Shown here in pieces: positions 22,742 through 33,571 of a stretch of 64,000 bases of DNA. The DNA is taken from assembly GCA_936432065.2 (NCBI GenBank), contig OW386289.2:35483903-35547902 (forward strand), in the 5' to 3' direction. Under the pieces are notes generated by a model. It ran no database searches. It worked only from the letters and a program-made list of their open reading frames with translations, and was not told the DNA's origin. Position 1 is the first letter of the stretch. Each line of letters starts with the position of its first letter. Source of the stretch: Rutpela maculata. Lineage: Eukaryota; Arthropoda; Insecta; Coleoptera; Cerambycidae. A program made the position numbers and the translations under genes.

Positions 22742-23179
22742 CAGGGTTGGAAAAAAACCAGTTTTTTTCATTTTAAACAAAACATTTTTTTTTGTTTTGA
22801 ACAGTTTTTTTGTTTTAAACAGGTTTTTTTAAAGTTTTAAATGGTATGTTTAAAACAGGTTTAAAACGTTTAAAACTATATTCAACTAAAATTAAATGGT
22901 GCCAGGCACACTATGTCTGCTACTACTAGTTGATGCCAGATGGCACTTTTAAACGGATTTTTCAGCACTCTGCAAATAAAATGCTCAGTTTAGTGCATGT
23001 AACCACTATATCGGAATTATTTATCGGAATGGACCATCATTGGCACTTTTCCTGCTTTTCCACAAATTCCAAAATAATACATTTATTTAACACATTGCAC
23101 TGTGTTTTAAACCGTGTTTTAAACAGTTGTTTAAAACATCGCATTTTGTATTAAATATGTTTTAAACATGCCAACTCTG
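22742..23179. mobile_element. hAT miniature element with exact 8-bp duplication
   Basis: The ends are CAGGGTTGG and CCAACTCTG. The 8-bp repeat TTTTTGAG flanks it (22734-22741, 23180-23187). The subterminal regions carry many GTTTAAAAC and TTTAAACA motifs in both directions. It is 438 bp and inserted in the LINE reverse transcriptase. Confidence 0.85.
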
Positions 23180-25030
23180 TTTTTGAGTTTTTTGCTGATT
23201 TAGTTTTAGTCTATTAGCGATGAACCATTCTTCAGCTCGAGAGACTGTGTCATCTGATGACTGTATTAGACTATTTAAATCTTTGACAGAATTTATCAGT
23301 GTTGTGTCATCTGCAAACATCACGCAATTTTTAGGCAACATGAAACTATATAAATAATGAATAATAATGGCTCCATAACCGAGCCCTGGGGAACACCATG
23401 AATTACTTTAATTTAATTTTGATTGTTTATTGTTGATTTCTACACGCTGAGATCTGTTGTTAAGATAGGATTTAAAAAGATCAAGAGGTAAACCTTTAAT
23501 ACCATAGAAATACAGTTTGTCTAATGTGCGACACAATTAAATGCCTTGGTAAGGTCACACATCGTGATAGCTGAATGTTTGCCCCCCTCGAGACCTCGAA
23601 CTACTTCTGACACTATCTGCATTATGGCTTTGGTTGTTCAACAGTTAATCCTAAAGCCAAACTGGCAGGAGCATAAGAGTGAATTTGATTCAAAGTATTG
23701 GGTAAGTCTGGACTTTAATATGATTTCAATTATTTTAGCAAAGATGAGAATAATAGATATAGGCCTGTAGTTATCTAAAAGTTGTGTATCACTCTTTTTA
23801 AACAATGGTATAACTTTCGAAATTTTTAATGCGTCAGGAAAAACACCTTGAACAAAACATTCATTAATTATAACTGTTAGTGGGTACACAAGGATATCAG
23901 ATGTTTCTTTAATAATTTGACTATTTAGCCCATAAATATCAGAGCAGTGAGAATGATTTAAAGCTGCTATAGCATCAATCACTTTTTGTGGTGTTACCGG
24001 ATGAAGGAAAAAAGAGTTAGTAGAAGCTGAAGTATTTTTTTAGAATGTCTGAAACACTATAATTACTATTTGGTAACGACAGAATTATATTGTCTGCGAT
24101 AGTTGAGAAATGTTCATTGAAAATTTCTGGTGGTATCGATTTTCTGAGAATTTGATTTTGATTTGAAATTTACCAGCTTCCAACTGTCTTGCTTGATTTT
24201 GAGAGTTAAAAATATAATTATCATAGGCACTTTTTTTTAGTGTTTTTAATAGCAGACTTATACTCCTTGCGTAAGATATTATAGGAAGCTAACGCTTCTG
24301 GGCTTCTACTAACATTATACACATGCTTTACAGAGGCTAGTGTATTTCTCATGTTACGTAGGGAATTAGTGTACCAGTTAACAGGAAAATTCTTGGTATT
24401 AGTATTAGCATCCGATTTTTTTAAAGGAAAACAAGTACTTATCAAATGTTGGTAAGTATAAACTAAAAAATCTGTTAAGTGGTTTGGTTTTAAATTTGGC
24501 ACATCAAAAATGCCCCAGTCAATCTCCTGTAAAGAAGACCTCAACTCGTCCATACTCGCTTTATTAAAATGTCTCCTCCATGCTACCTTATGAGAATGAT
24601 TTATTACAGTTTTGACCTTAATGAATTGCCCAAGGTGATCAGATAAGCAAGGATCTAACACACCCGTGTCATAACTATCCTCATTTAAATTAGTTAAAAT
24701 GTGGTCAGTGCAACTTGAAGATGTTGCACTAACTCTAAATTGAGAAATTGTGGCAGTTAAACCAAAAGAAGTTAGACTAATTAGTTCAGTTAGTTTTGAT
24801 GAATTGCTAAGAAAATTGATGTTGAAATCACCCACCAGTATGACCCTTTCATTCCTACTTAGGCAGTTAATTAGAAATTGCTCAAAACTCTCAATAAAAA
24901 CGTCAAAATTACCTAGACAAGATCGGTATATTATGATAATAAACGTTTTTGAAAACTCGATTCCACAAATTTCAATGTCTAATTCATTACAAAATTGTTT
25001 AAGTAGCAAGGGTTTAAAAGTTAGACAATT

Positions 25031-25722
25031 ACTTCCACATCCAGTGGAAATATAGTAAGAACAAAAAAAATTTTTAAAAAGTTTTATTGTTCAAATAGGC
25101 TTAGAATGTCATGAAACGTCGAGATTTTAAGTTTGAGCGAAAAAAAAATTTCTGTCTGTCGGTCTGTCTGTAACTTTTTTTTGTGCGCACGTTTACTCTG
25201 GAACCGTTTGAGATACTGACTTGAAATTTGGTACACATATGTACTTTAACGAGATCTAGAATTATATTTTCATCTTGTTCCGACGAAGGGTTGGGGAGTA
25301 AATTGGGGTAAATTTGAAGTAAATAAGTAAATCAAGCAGGTAAGAGTCCATAAAATTGGTATTTAGTATATACAAGAGAAGCTAAGGTCTCAAAAAAAAT
25401 TTTGAGATTAGCTACCCCCATTACCACCCCCACCCCATTATTAAAGGGGATGAAAACAAAATGTGATTTAGTGTGTGTACAAGAACCAGAAACCTCAAAA
25501 TATTTTTTTACTTCATCCACCCCCACTACTACCCCCTATCACCACCCCCACCCCACTACCGATGTGGGGTATCGTTTTATGGGTTTTTGGGGTAGAGGAT
25601 TTCAAATATTATATTATTAAAATTCCATAAACAATTATTTCCACATACGAAATTTTTTCGTTGTGACTTGGATAGAAAATCTGGATGTGGAAGTAGTGAT
25701 TCCTTGGGGAGCGGTTTTTTTT
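25031..25722 (+). mobile_element. Helentron/DINE-1-like non-autonomous element, full length
   Basis: It starts with a hairpin, ACTTCCACATCCAGTGGAA, and then has a GTCTGTCGGTCTGTCTGT tract. A conserved body follows (TCTGGAACCGTTTGAGAT, TTGAAATTTGGTACAC) with CCACCCCCACC-type tracts. It ends with an inverted subterminal repeat, CTGGATGTGGAAGTA, plus TGATTCCTTGGGGAGCGG and a T run. Subterminal inverted repeats, a GTCY microsatellite and a short unique 3' tail are the marks of DINE-1-type Helentron relatives. It lies in the LINE endonuclease and is not flanked by an obvious duplication. Confidence 0.65.
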
Positions 25723-26008
25723 ATAAATATTACTACTCCACCATGTAAACGAACTTGTCTACAATAGGAGCTTGCAAGACTGTAACCTGGTATATTAATT
25801 GATTCTAAATTAGTATAATTTAACCAATGTTCTGAAAAACATAGTACGTCAAAACTGTGTTTATCAAGAAACAGTCTTAACTCATCGATCTTATTCGAAA
25901 CACATTGTACATTAATGTGAAACGCACCTGTCTGTTTAGAATGGTTTGAAAAAATGTTTATATTTGTTAATTTTGTGGGTTGGATTAACTTCTTGTGAAA
26001 AAACCTAT

Positions 26009-26330
26009 TTACCAATGTGCCTCTGGGCCATACATGGCTCTTGATAGGTTACTTTCATCAATAGTTACCTTGAAAGAGGCATACAATTGTGGATACATCG
26101 ATTTTAGTTGCTCACATTCCACCACTGAAAAAGTTGGTTGTAAAAATTTTACAAGTTCCTCAGATTTCGTATCTGGGTGCATTTTGAATGCATGCAGAAA
26201 GACAAATCTCGAAGCACTCCTTACGATAGAACCATTAGGAAGATCCAATTGAATGATTGGTTTGTTTTGTTTGCAGTTTTTTCTATATTTAACTTCTGTA
26301 AATTCTTCATTCTGGGATGGTGAAGTTTCT
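26009..26330 (-). pseudogene. LINE ORF1 C-terminal fragment
   Basis: The frame reads NGSIVRSASRFVFLHAFKMH, then EELVKFLQPTFSVVECEQLK and YPQLYASFKVTI, followed by the endonuclease frame of ORF2. This C-terminal pattern (two conserved hydrophobic blocks ending in a SFKV strand) is familiar from ORF1 proteins of insect Jockey/CR1-type LINEs, which bind element RNA. The N-terminal half is cut off by the palindromic repeat that starts near 26330. Confidence 0.6.
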
Positions 26331-27189
26331 TGGTATATATACGTTTTTTCGTGTTTTTCTTCATTTAGACGTATATATCTCGAAAAGTATGCATTTTTAA
26401 GGCTAAACATAGGTAAATGTGTTCAGAATACGACTTCCTACAAAAAAGGTTCTATGCAATTTTCCGATTATTCCATGGGCTTTTTCGGAAAAACGATTTG
26501 AAAAATATATGTTTTTTTCGTGTTTTTCTTTTTTAATTTGAATGTAAATATCTCGAAAAGTGCGCAATTTTAGAGCTAAATGAACGCAAGTAGACATGTT
26601 CAGAATGAGATTTCCTACAAAGAAGCTCCTACTATACATTTTTCCCATTATCCCATTGGTTTTTCCGGAAAAGCTACTTGAAGAATATATTTGCTTTTTC
26701 GTGTTTTTTTTTTTTTTCATTTTGACATATATCTCTTAATTATATAGAACCGTTTTCTAGGAAATCACATTCTGAACAAGTTTACTAATGTTCATTAAGC
26801 TTTAAACATGCGTACTTTCCGAGATATATACGTCCAAAAGAAAAATAAAACACGAAAAGCAAATAAATATATTCTTCAAGAAGCTTTTCCGGAAAAACCA
26901 ATGGGATAATCGAAAAATGTATAGGAGCTTTTTTGTAGAAAATTTCATTCTGAACAAGTTTATGTTCATTTAGCCCTAAAATCACGTGCTTTTTGAGATA
27001 TTTGCGTTCAAAATTAAAAAAACACGAAAAAACATATATATTTTTCGTCGCTTTTCCGGAAAAGCCAATGGGATAATCGGAGAAATGTATAAAGCCTTTT
27101 TTGTAGGAAGTCGTATTCTGAACATGTTTACCTATGTTCGTTTAGCCTTAAAAATGCATACTTTTCAAGATATAAATGTCTAAATGAAA

Positions 27190-27190
<1 letters not shown>
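26330..27190. repeat. Palindrome of tandem repeats (unit about 170 bp), inserted in LINE ORF1
   Basis: Each arm holds roughly two and a half degenerate units containing TATCTCGAAAAGT, TGTTCAGAAT, TTTCCTACAAA, CCATTGG-TTTTTCCGG and TTTTTTCGTGTTTTTCTT. The arms are inverted copies about a centre near 26760. Short frames in it are by-products of the repeat. Confidence 0.7.

Positions 27191-27194
<4 letters not shown>

Positions 27195-27243
<49 letters not shown>
27195..27243. repeat. (TA)n microsatellite
   Basis: About 24 uninterrupted TA units lie at the right edge of the palindromic repeat. Shorter (TA)n tracts occur at about 39410-39440, 41757-41782, 47121-47155 and 47231-47248. Confidence 0.95.
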
Positions 27244-27245
<2 letters not shown>

Positions 27246-27249
27246 GTAT

Positions 27250-27610
27250 GCAGAGTACGGTGCCACATCCAAAGTAGATACTGGCTAATCGTTGTCACCT
27301 CATATATAACGCTGCTACCTCCGATTTCGGAGGTGACAACGTTTTGCCTTGTTTTCAACTTTATAAGCTTGTAGATGGTATCAGAAGGCTATATTGAAAT
27401 TTTTGTGTGGAGGTCACAAAGTCACGTTTATACCCGCAATTTAAATTTTTAGTTCCACTGTATATCAGTGGCGCTGCTATCGATTTCGTTTGTATAACAG
27501 TCAGTGCGATGCTACCTCCGCCTATATATAGTACTTTTTTGATGATAGGCTATACGTTGTTACCTCCAAATATTGGCAACGTCGCGAACAACGCCAGAAT
27601 GAGCGTTTAT
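27250..27610. repeat. Hairpin-rich segment with GTTACCTCC-type motifs
   Basis: CGTTGTCACCTC near 27290 is matched inverted by GAGGTGACAACG near 27330, enclosing a second hairpin CCTCCGATTTCGGAGG. Related GTTGTTACCTCC sequence recurs near 27555, and the same family appears at 39378-39396 (CGTTGTTAGAGGTAACAACG). Element type unknown. Confidence 0.4.
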
Positions 27611-29110
27611 TAAATGCTTTTAAGAAATGCATCAGGTAAAGGATTACAGTGTGCTGAGTTGGGTACTGCTTAGAATATTTAAAAATGTGTGGGTCATCAC
27701 GTAAAATTCTCTCCCGCTTCCGAATCTGAATTTCTCCACATAATTCGAAATTGCAAAATATTAGAAAGCCATGTTCTTATGTAGATATTGAAAAACCATA
27801 AAAACATTTATTTTTTTATTTCTCACTAATACCTCATTTCCTATAGAGTAAGCGCCAGAGATGAGAAGAAGACCAAATTACTGACGCGTTTTGGCCTTTT
27901 TTTGAGGTGGTTGCTGTTTTTTTTTATCGCTAGACTTTATGAATCTGAATAAGTACCTAGACTGAAGAATAAAAATATCCTCTGCTTACTTTTTTACAAT
28001 CAAGAAAATTTTGAAGACGAAAAAAATATTCGGGTAAAAGTTATAAACATAGTTATCCATCGATCTGTTTAAATCCGATGTCAAAATAATGAAATTTTAC
28101 CTCAAAACTAAGAAAAAAAACAACTTATTCCTTTAAACCCAAAATATTATATGTAGTCAAATTTTGAAAATATTATTTTCTCGCTCCTTAATCTAAAAAG
28201 AATGGAAATCAAGAAAGTTGGTATAATTTCTGGGATCGGACACGATTGTAGGGGTTTTTAGACTCAAATTGTAGGTTTATATCTCTATATTTAATATCTG
28301 TACAGGAAATACTTTTTTCTTTAATTTAATTTAACTTCACTTTGAAAATTATCCAAGTTTTCTAAATGGTTCTAAACTTCATGATTTATTCAAAATGGTG
28401 TAGCAGAATAAGCAAAGTGAAATGGCCTTAGAAGCTTTGGACCTAATTCAGTGTCAGTAGATCTACAATAGGAAAATAAACATTTTCCTCGAGTTTTAGC
28501 CCTCTGTTGCCACTAGTAACCTATGTACCTAATAAATATAATTTTTCGTACTCATTTTTTATCCCTGCAAGTTATGTGTTAATTATTGTAAAACTAATTG
28601 TGGGCGTGGATGTAATTTAAATACATCCGAGGGAAAGGAATGCGGTGATTTTATGGCCCCTTTCGAATGAAAGAAAAATATATTAAACTAATTATTTATT
28701 CATGAAAATAATGATTCGCGTTCACTAACTTTTTACCAAAAATGTACTGCTATGAGTAGTTTATTGTCGACTTTTTTCAAATTTTTAGAAGCGGTGCACA
28801 TAACTAAAAAAATAAAGACTTACGACACAATGTTTAGAGGTGTTCGCTATAGAAACTTGATGTATTTCTATTTCTTACGTATTATTCGTTTAGATATTGT
28901 CACTGAGGAGGAGGTATTGGTCAAGTATTCGAAATATAAACATCACCACCCCATTATGGTTGTTTATTTTATTATTCACTGAAACGTAAATTGTTGACAA
29001 AAAATCGTACAAGTTAATTTAAAACATTAACTTTTACTACAAGGTGCCATATGTTACTTATATTGATACAAAATTATCTATGGAAATAAAGAAGAAGTTT
29101 TAGGTAAATA
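27611..29110. other. Unassigned AT-rich stretch
   Basis: Nothing is recognised. The only frame over 70 codons (28752-28982, plus) shows no family features and is likely chance. At 29118, AGGGTGTCTCACTTAAAACT resembles a mariner-type terminus, without a clear partner. Confidence 0.4.
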
Positions 29111-29277
29111 TATAGGGTGTCTCACTTAAAACTCCTGGTGCCATTTTATTGATAATTAAAAGAGATATTTGAATTCTGTAAGAAGTATTCACCAGAATAT
29201 ATAAATGACTTCAGTTTTTAGTAAAAATGATCTCTCTAAAAATTAAAATATAGATAACGCTGTGATGCAAAGAAATT

Positions 29278-30020
29278 TTTAAGGACTTAATGGATTTCCC
29301 ATAATACGTCCAACTGTGCAAATAAAAAAATTACATAATTTATATTTATTTGACATAATCTTATTTTAAACTTATCGAAAAGATATTTATTATTTATTGT
29401 ATTTTCATAATATCGACGTTATTTTCAAGTCCGGTTTCTAAATAGTGTTTTACATCTTTTGGGTGAAATACTTGAAAATAAAGATTTTTTCTAGATCAAA
29501 GGAAATAAGTTTAAACATTATGGGTAACCTGAGATCTGTTTTTAATTATACCAAAAACTAATCTTTCATGGAAAGCGTAGAGGAAATGGATCATGCTGTA
29601 GTTTGGGAATTCCTGTCCCGAAATGGATAAGGAAGCGTCGACTAAATCAAAAACCAGATTCTTATGCAGAATTTTCTATCGGATTCGAATTTCGACAGTT
29701 TATATGGAATTGTAAAAATAGAATAAAAAGCATTTATCTGCAAAAACTGCTAGAAACATGAAAATATGTACTTATCTTTTTATTTCTTACTCAATATTGC
29801 TATTAAAAATATCGAACATATATTTCAACAAAACATCATTCAAACTTTTTTTTAGCTGTAGCCAGACTAAAAGTGAACCTTACATGGTGTTTTATAGTAA
29901 ATATTTTGAGTTGACTTTTTTATTTAATGATTGATTTTAATTGCCTTCAAGTAAATATATCCCGTGCACTAAGATTCTTTAACATTGCACGTGCCATTAG
30001 TTAGTGCGTTTCACTAGGCT
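29278..30020 (+). repeat. Left member of a ~740-bp inverted repeat pair
   Basis: This block is matched inverted at 37235-37975 with visible divergence, sharing GGAATTCCTGTCCCGAAATG, ATGCAGAATTTTCTATCGG and CCCGTGCACTAAGATTCTT. The 7.2 kb between the members is filled with Helentron-like elements and a foldback. It may be the two ends of one old large element or two independent insertions. Confidence 0.65.
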
Positions 30021-30142
30021 TTTTAAATTATTGTTTCAGACACATTCATCTAATAGAAAATGCCTTCCTGTATCATGCGAAAACAGCTTTTCCCCACGCT
30101 GCAATTTATAGAACACTCGTGAGGTTCTCTGCCTGATATTTT

Positions 30143-30563
30143 ACTTCCATATCAAGTGGAAGTATAGTAACGACAAAAAAATTTTTGAAAATTTTTATGT
30201 TTCAAATAGGTTTAGAATGTCATGAAACGTCGAGATTTTAAATTTGAGCGAAAAAAAAAAATTCTGTCTGTCGTCTGTCGGTCTGTAACTTTTTTTGTGC
30301 GCACGTTTACTCTGGAACCGTTTAAGATATTGACTTGAAATTTGGTACACGTATGTCCTTTAACGGGATCTGGAACTAGAGTATATTTTCATCTCATTCC
30401 GTTGAAGAGTTGGGTGGTAAATTGGGGGTAAATTGATAAATCAAGCAGGTAAGAGTCCACTTAATCCACCCCCTCTACCCCCACCCCCACCTACACTTCC
30501 GATGTGGCATATCGTTTTATAGGTTTTTGGGGTAGGCGATTTCAAATATCATGTTATTAAAGT
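30143..30563 (+). mobile_element. Helentron/DINE-1-like element, 3' part replaced by a minisatellite
   Basis: ACTTCCATATCAAGTGGAAGT opens the element, followed by the GTCTGTCGTCTGTCGGTCTG tract and the same body as the 25031 copy. After about 30563 the family sequence gives way to a 30-bp minisatellite. Confidence 0.65.
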
Positions 30564-30564
30564 T

Positions 30565-30835
30565 ACCTCGAGTAGTATGGATGCGCAGTGGGTTTCCTCG
30601 AGTCAAATGGATGCGCAGTGGGTTATTTGAAGTAGTATGGATGCGCAGTAGGTTACCTCAAGTGGCATGGATGCGCAGTGGGTTTCCTCGAGTAAAATGG
30701 ATGCGCAGTGGGTTTCTTCAAGAAGTATGAATGCGTAGTGGCTTTCCTCTAGTAAATCGGTTGCGCAGTGGTTTACCTCAAGTAGTATGAATGAGTAGTA
30801 GGTTTCCCAGAAGAAAATGCTTGAAGTAGAGGCTT
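30565..30835. repeat. Minisatellite, 30-bp unit, about nine copies
   Basis: The core GTATGGATGCGCAGTGGGTT repeats every 30 bases with point differences. Because 30 is divisible by 3, the minus strand shows a spurious repetitive frame with period HCASILLEET. A single unit of the same repeat occurs at about 31645-31675, so the array expanded from a sequence native to this repeat region. Confidence 0.85.
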
Positions 30836-30903
30836 TACTTCTATCGTGTAGTCCACGGCACATAATGATTTTTTATATCTTTGTCATGCCATTTTCTGCG
30901 TAT

Positions 30904-31650
30904 TACTTCCACATCCAGTTGAAGCATACGAACTCAAGAAAAATGTTTGAAAATTTTCATTGTTCAGATAGGCTTAGAATGTCATTAAACGTCAATATTT
31001 TAAGTTTGAATAAAAACAATTTGTCTGTCGCGTCGGTCTGTCTGTTGATCTTGCAACTTTTTGGTACCCACGATTATTCTGGAACCGTTTAAGATATCGA
31101 CTTAATAGAATCTGGCACACGTATGTATGTATTACTTCCACATCCAGTAGAAGTATAGTAACGACAGAACATTTTTTAAAAATGTTTATTTTATTTTCAC
31201 ATCCAGTGGAAGTATAGTAACGACAAAAAAATTATTGAAAATTTTTATTGTCTAAATAGGCTTAGAATGTCATGAAACGTCGAGATTTTAAATTTGAGCG
31301 AAAAATAAAATTCTGTTTGTCTGTCGGTCTGTCTGTCGGTCTGGAACTTTTTTGTGCGCACGTTTACTCTGGAACCGTTTAAGATATTGACTTGAAATTT
31401 GGTACACATGTGTACTTTAAGAGGATCTGGAACTAGATTATATTTTCTTCTTATTCCGTCGAAGGGTTGAGGGGTAACATGAGGTAAATGGGGGGTAAAC
31501 AGGTAAATCAAGCAGGCAAGAGTCCATAAAATTGGTATTTAGTGTATACAAGAGAGCTATGGTTTCAAACAAATTTTTGGCATTAGCCACCCCCATTACC
31601 ACCCCTACCATTATTAAAAGGGATGAAAAAAATCTGTGAGTTACCTTAAC
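30904..31650 (+). mobile_element. Cluster of three Helentron/DINE-1-like fragments, head to tail
   Basis: Family 5' ends start near 30904, 31134 and 31196. The first two are cut off early (by about 31125 and 31189). The third runs through the microsatellite (TGTCTGTCGGTCTGTCTG) and body to about 31650 without the family 3' end. Head-to-tail clusters are known for this class of element. Confidence 0.6.
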
Positions 31651-31757
31651 TAGTATGGATGCGTAGTAGGTTTCCTCGAAGAAAATGCTTGAAATATCGT
31701 ATAGTTTACGGCGCACAACGATTTTTTACATTTTTGTCATGCCGTTTTCTGCGTATT

Positions 31758-32353
31758 ACTTCCACATTCAGTTGAGGTGTATTAACGCAAACAAAATTTT
31801 TGGAAATTTTCATTGTTTAAATAGGCTTAGCATATCATGAAACGTCAATATTTTAAGTCTGAGCAAAATAAATTCTTAATCTTTTTGGTGCTCACGATTA
31901 CTCTGGAACCGTTTAAGACATTCACTTAAAATATAGCATACGTATGTATTTTAACGAGATTTGGAACTAGATTATATTTTAATCTTATTCCGTTGCAGAG
32001 TTGAAGGGTAAATTGGGGTAAATGGGGGTACATATGTAAATCAAGCAAATAAGAGTCCATAAAATTGGTATTTAGTAAATATAAGAGAAGCTAAGGTCTC
32101 AAAAAAAAAATGGCATTTACCACCCCCACCCCATTATTAAAGGTGTGTACAAGAGCGAAAGTCATCAAGAATTTTTTTCACTTCATTCACCCCCACCACC
32201 ACCTCACCCCCATTATTTTGGGGTACATGATTTCAAATATTATACTATTAAAGTTCCATAAACAATTATTTCCACATAGTGGAGTGCAAATATAGTATTT
32301 TGTTGTAAGAGAATTGGATGTGGAAGTAGTGATTCCTTGGGCAGCGGTTTTTT
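31758..32353 (+). mobile_element. Helentron/DINE-1-like element, both ends present
   Basis: It has the degenerate 5' hairpin ACTTCCACATTCAGTTGAGGT, the shared body (TCTGGAACCGTTTAAGA), CCACCCCCACC tracts and the 3' end GGATGTGGAAGTAGTGATTC plus GGGCAGCGG and T run. The GTCY microsatellite is reduced or lost. Confidence 0.65.
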
Positions 32354-33571
32354 ATTTTGGCTGGCGTAAACTAGATGAAAACATAGTTCCAATAATGATG
32401 AGAAAAGAGCCAAAGCCTAAAAGTTTCAATTTACATTCATTTTGTAAGACTGTAAGATAAACTGTTGTATTTATTATCGTTACCTTGCAGCCAAACAGCA
32501 ATGCGAACGCATTTATGTAAACAATTATGATTAATGGCATGTCGTATTTTTGTGTGCTTCTTCAAAAAGCTTAATAAAATTTTTCTCTGAAATTATAATA
32601 AAACAGTTCATACAATATGCACTTAATATGAAACGCTTCCAGCGATCACTCTGTATAATGGATATGGTCCAATTTCAATTATTACAATTATTCTACCATT
32701 ACATCAAATAAAGATCATAATGCATTTGTAGTTTTTCTATAATTTTTTTTTCATTTGGGTACTTAACAAGTTCTATGAGATATTGAATATTTAACAGATT
32801 ATTTATGTATAAGTATGCAATAATATAGTTAAATTCATTTTGAGAAAAAAATCATGAAACGTTATTTATTATTATATAGTCTCAGATAATGTTCTTTTTT
32901 AATTTGTTGACGGCATATAGAATCTTATGTAATTAACAAACATTTTTCACTTAATGAAAATTTCACTTACATTGAAATCAAAGTGCTACTTAAAATTTGT
33001 TTAAGAAAAGTACGTACTTTCTATTTAAAAAATAAGTCAGTCTTTCAAACCTTTCTCGATATTATTAAAGACAATTTACGAGTACCTAGGTAAAATTTTA
33101 TTACGGTCGCTCAAATTCTGTAAAAATAGCGCGAAAATGATAATATTTACAGTTTATTCCAATGAATCATCTTCACGAAGTAGGTAGTTAGTTTCAAAAT
33201 TTAGAACACGTTTCACATTTGTTGTAATGAAAATAGATTATATGCACTTTATATATTATTCTGTGTTTCTACATTTTAGCACGTTTTATCAACCATGCTT
33301 TCTTTTCAAGTTTGATTTAATAAATACGCATTTAGTCATTGTTAATTTTTTAAATTTTCTTAATATACAGTATGTCCACGGATTAAATTTGGAAAAAAGA
33401 AAACTTTTTTATTTGCAAGTTTTTTTCATGAAAAGTCCGAAATTTATACTAAATATAAGAAAATGGCTCAAATAAAAACTTTTTATTCTCATGATCATGC
33501 TAGGCTTTCAGAAACAAAAAGATCGTAATCCGTAAAAGTAATTATAATATAGACCAGTAGTACAACCACAC
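32354..33571. other. Unassigned AT-rich stretch
   Basis: About 1.2 kb with no recognisable gene, terminal repeat or tandem repeat. Short frames at 32352-32540 and 33227-33475 have no family features. Confidence 0.4.

Larger units (their letters stand above)
22322..26015 (-). pseudogene. LINE ORF2: endonuclease plus reverse transcriptase, non-functional
   Basis: The endonuclease is recognised by INVQCVSNKIDELRLFLD, VLCFSEHW, IIIYRSC, VILVGDFNINF, SSCTDHI and LSDHLGQFI, i.e. the usual Asn, Glu, Asp/Asn and His motifs. The RT is recognised by VIPLFKKSDTQLLDNYRPIS, an HGVPQGS-like block near 23390 and a FADDTT box near 23315. The tail has FHSHLTYGTVLWGN. Frame breaks are present in the RT, besides the two inserted elements. 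It would have nicked target DNA and reverse-transcribed element RNA. Confidence 0.8.
22322..26335 (-). mobile_element. Decayed LINE (Jockey/CR1 group), broken by three insertions
   Basis: Read right to left, an ORF1 C-terminus (26330-26009), an endonuclease start (26015-25723), the endonuclease remainder (25030-24221), the reverse transcriptase (about 23982-23188) and its tail (22741-22322) follow in the correct order. A Helentron-like element (25031-25722), a hAT miniature element (22742-23179) and a palindromic repeat (26330-27190) interrupt it. The remaining frame is full of shifts and stops. Confidence 0.8.

Noticed and set aside
30565..30835. CRISPR-like array of 30-bp repeats
   Set aside because: The units are directly adjacent without unique spacers, and the genome is eukaryotic.
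30603..30863. Minus-strand frame encoding a regular ten-residue repeat
   Set aside because: It is the translation of a 30-bp minisatellite; the period is a multiple of three, which keeps the frame open without coding function.
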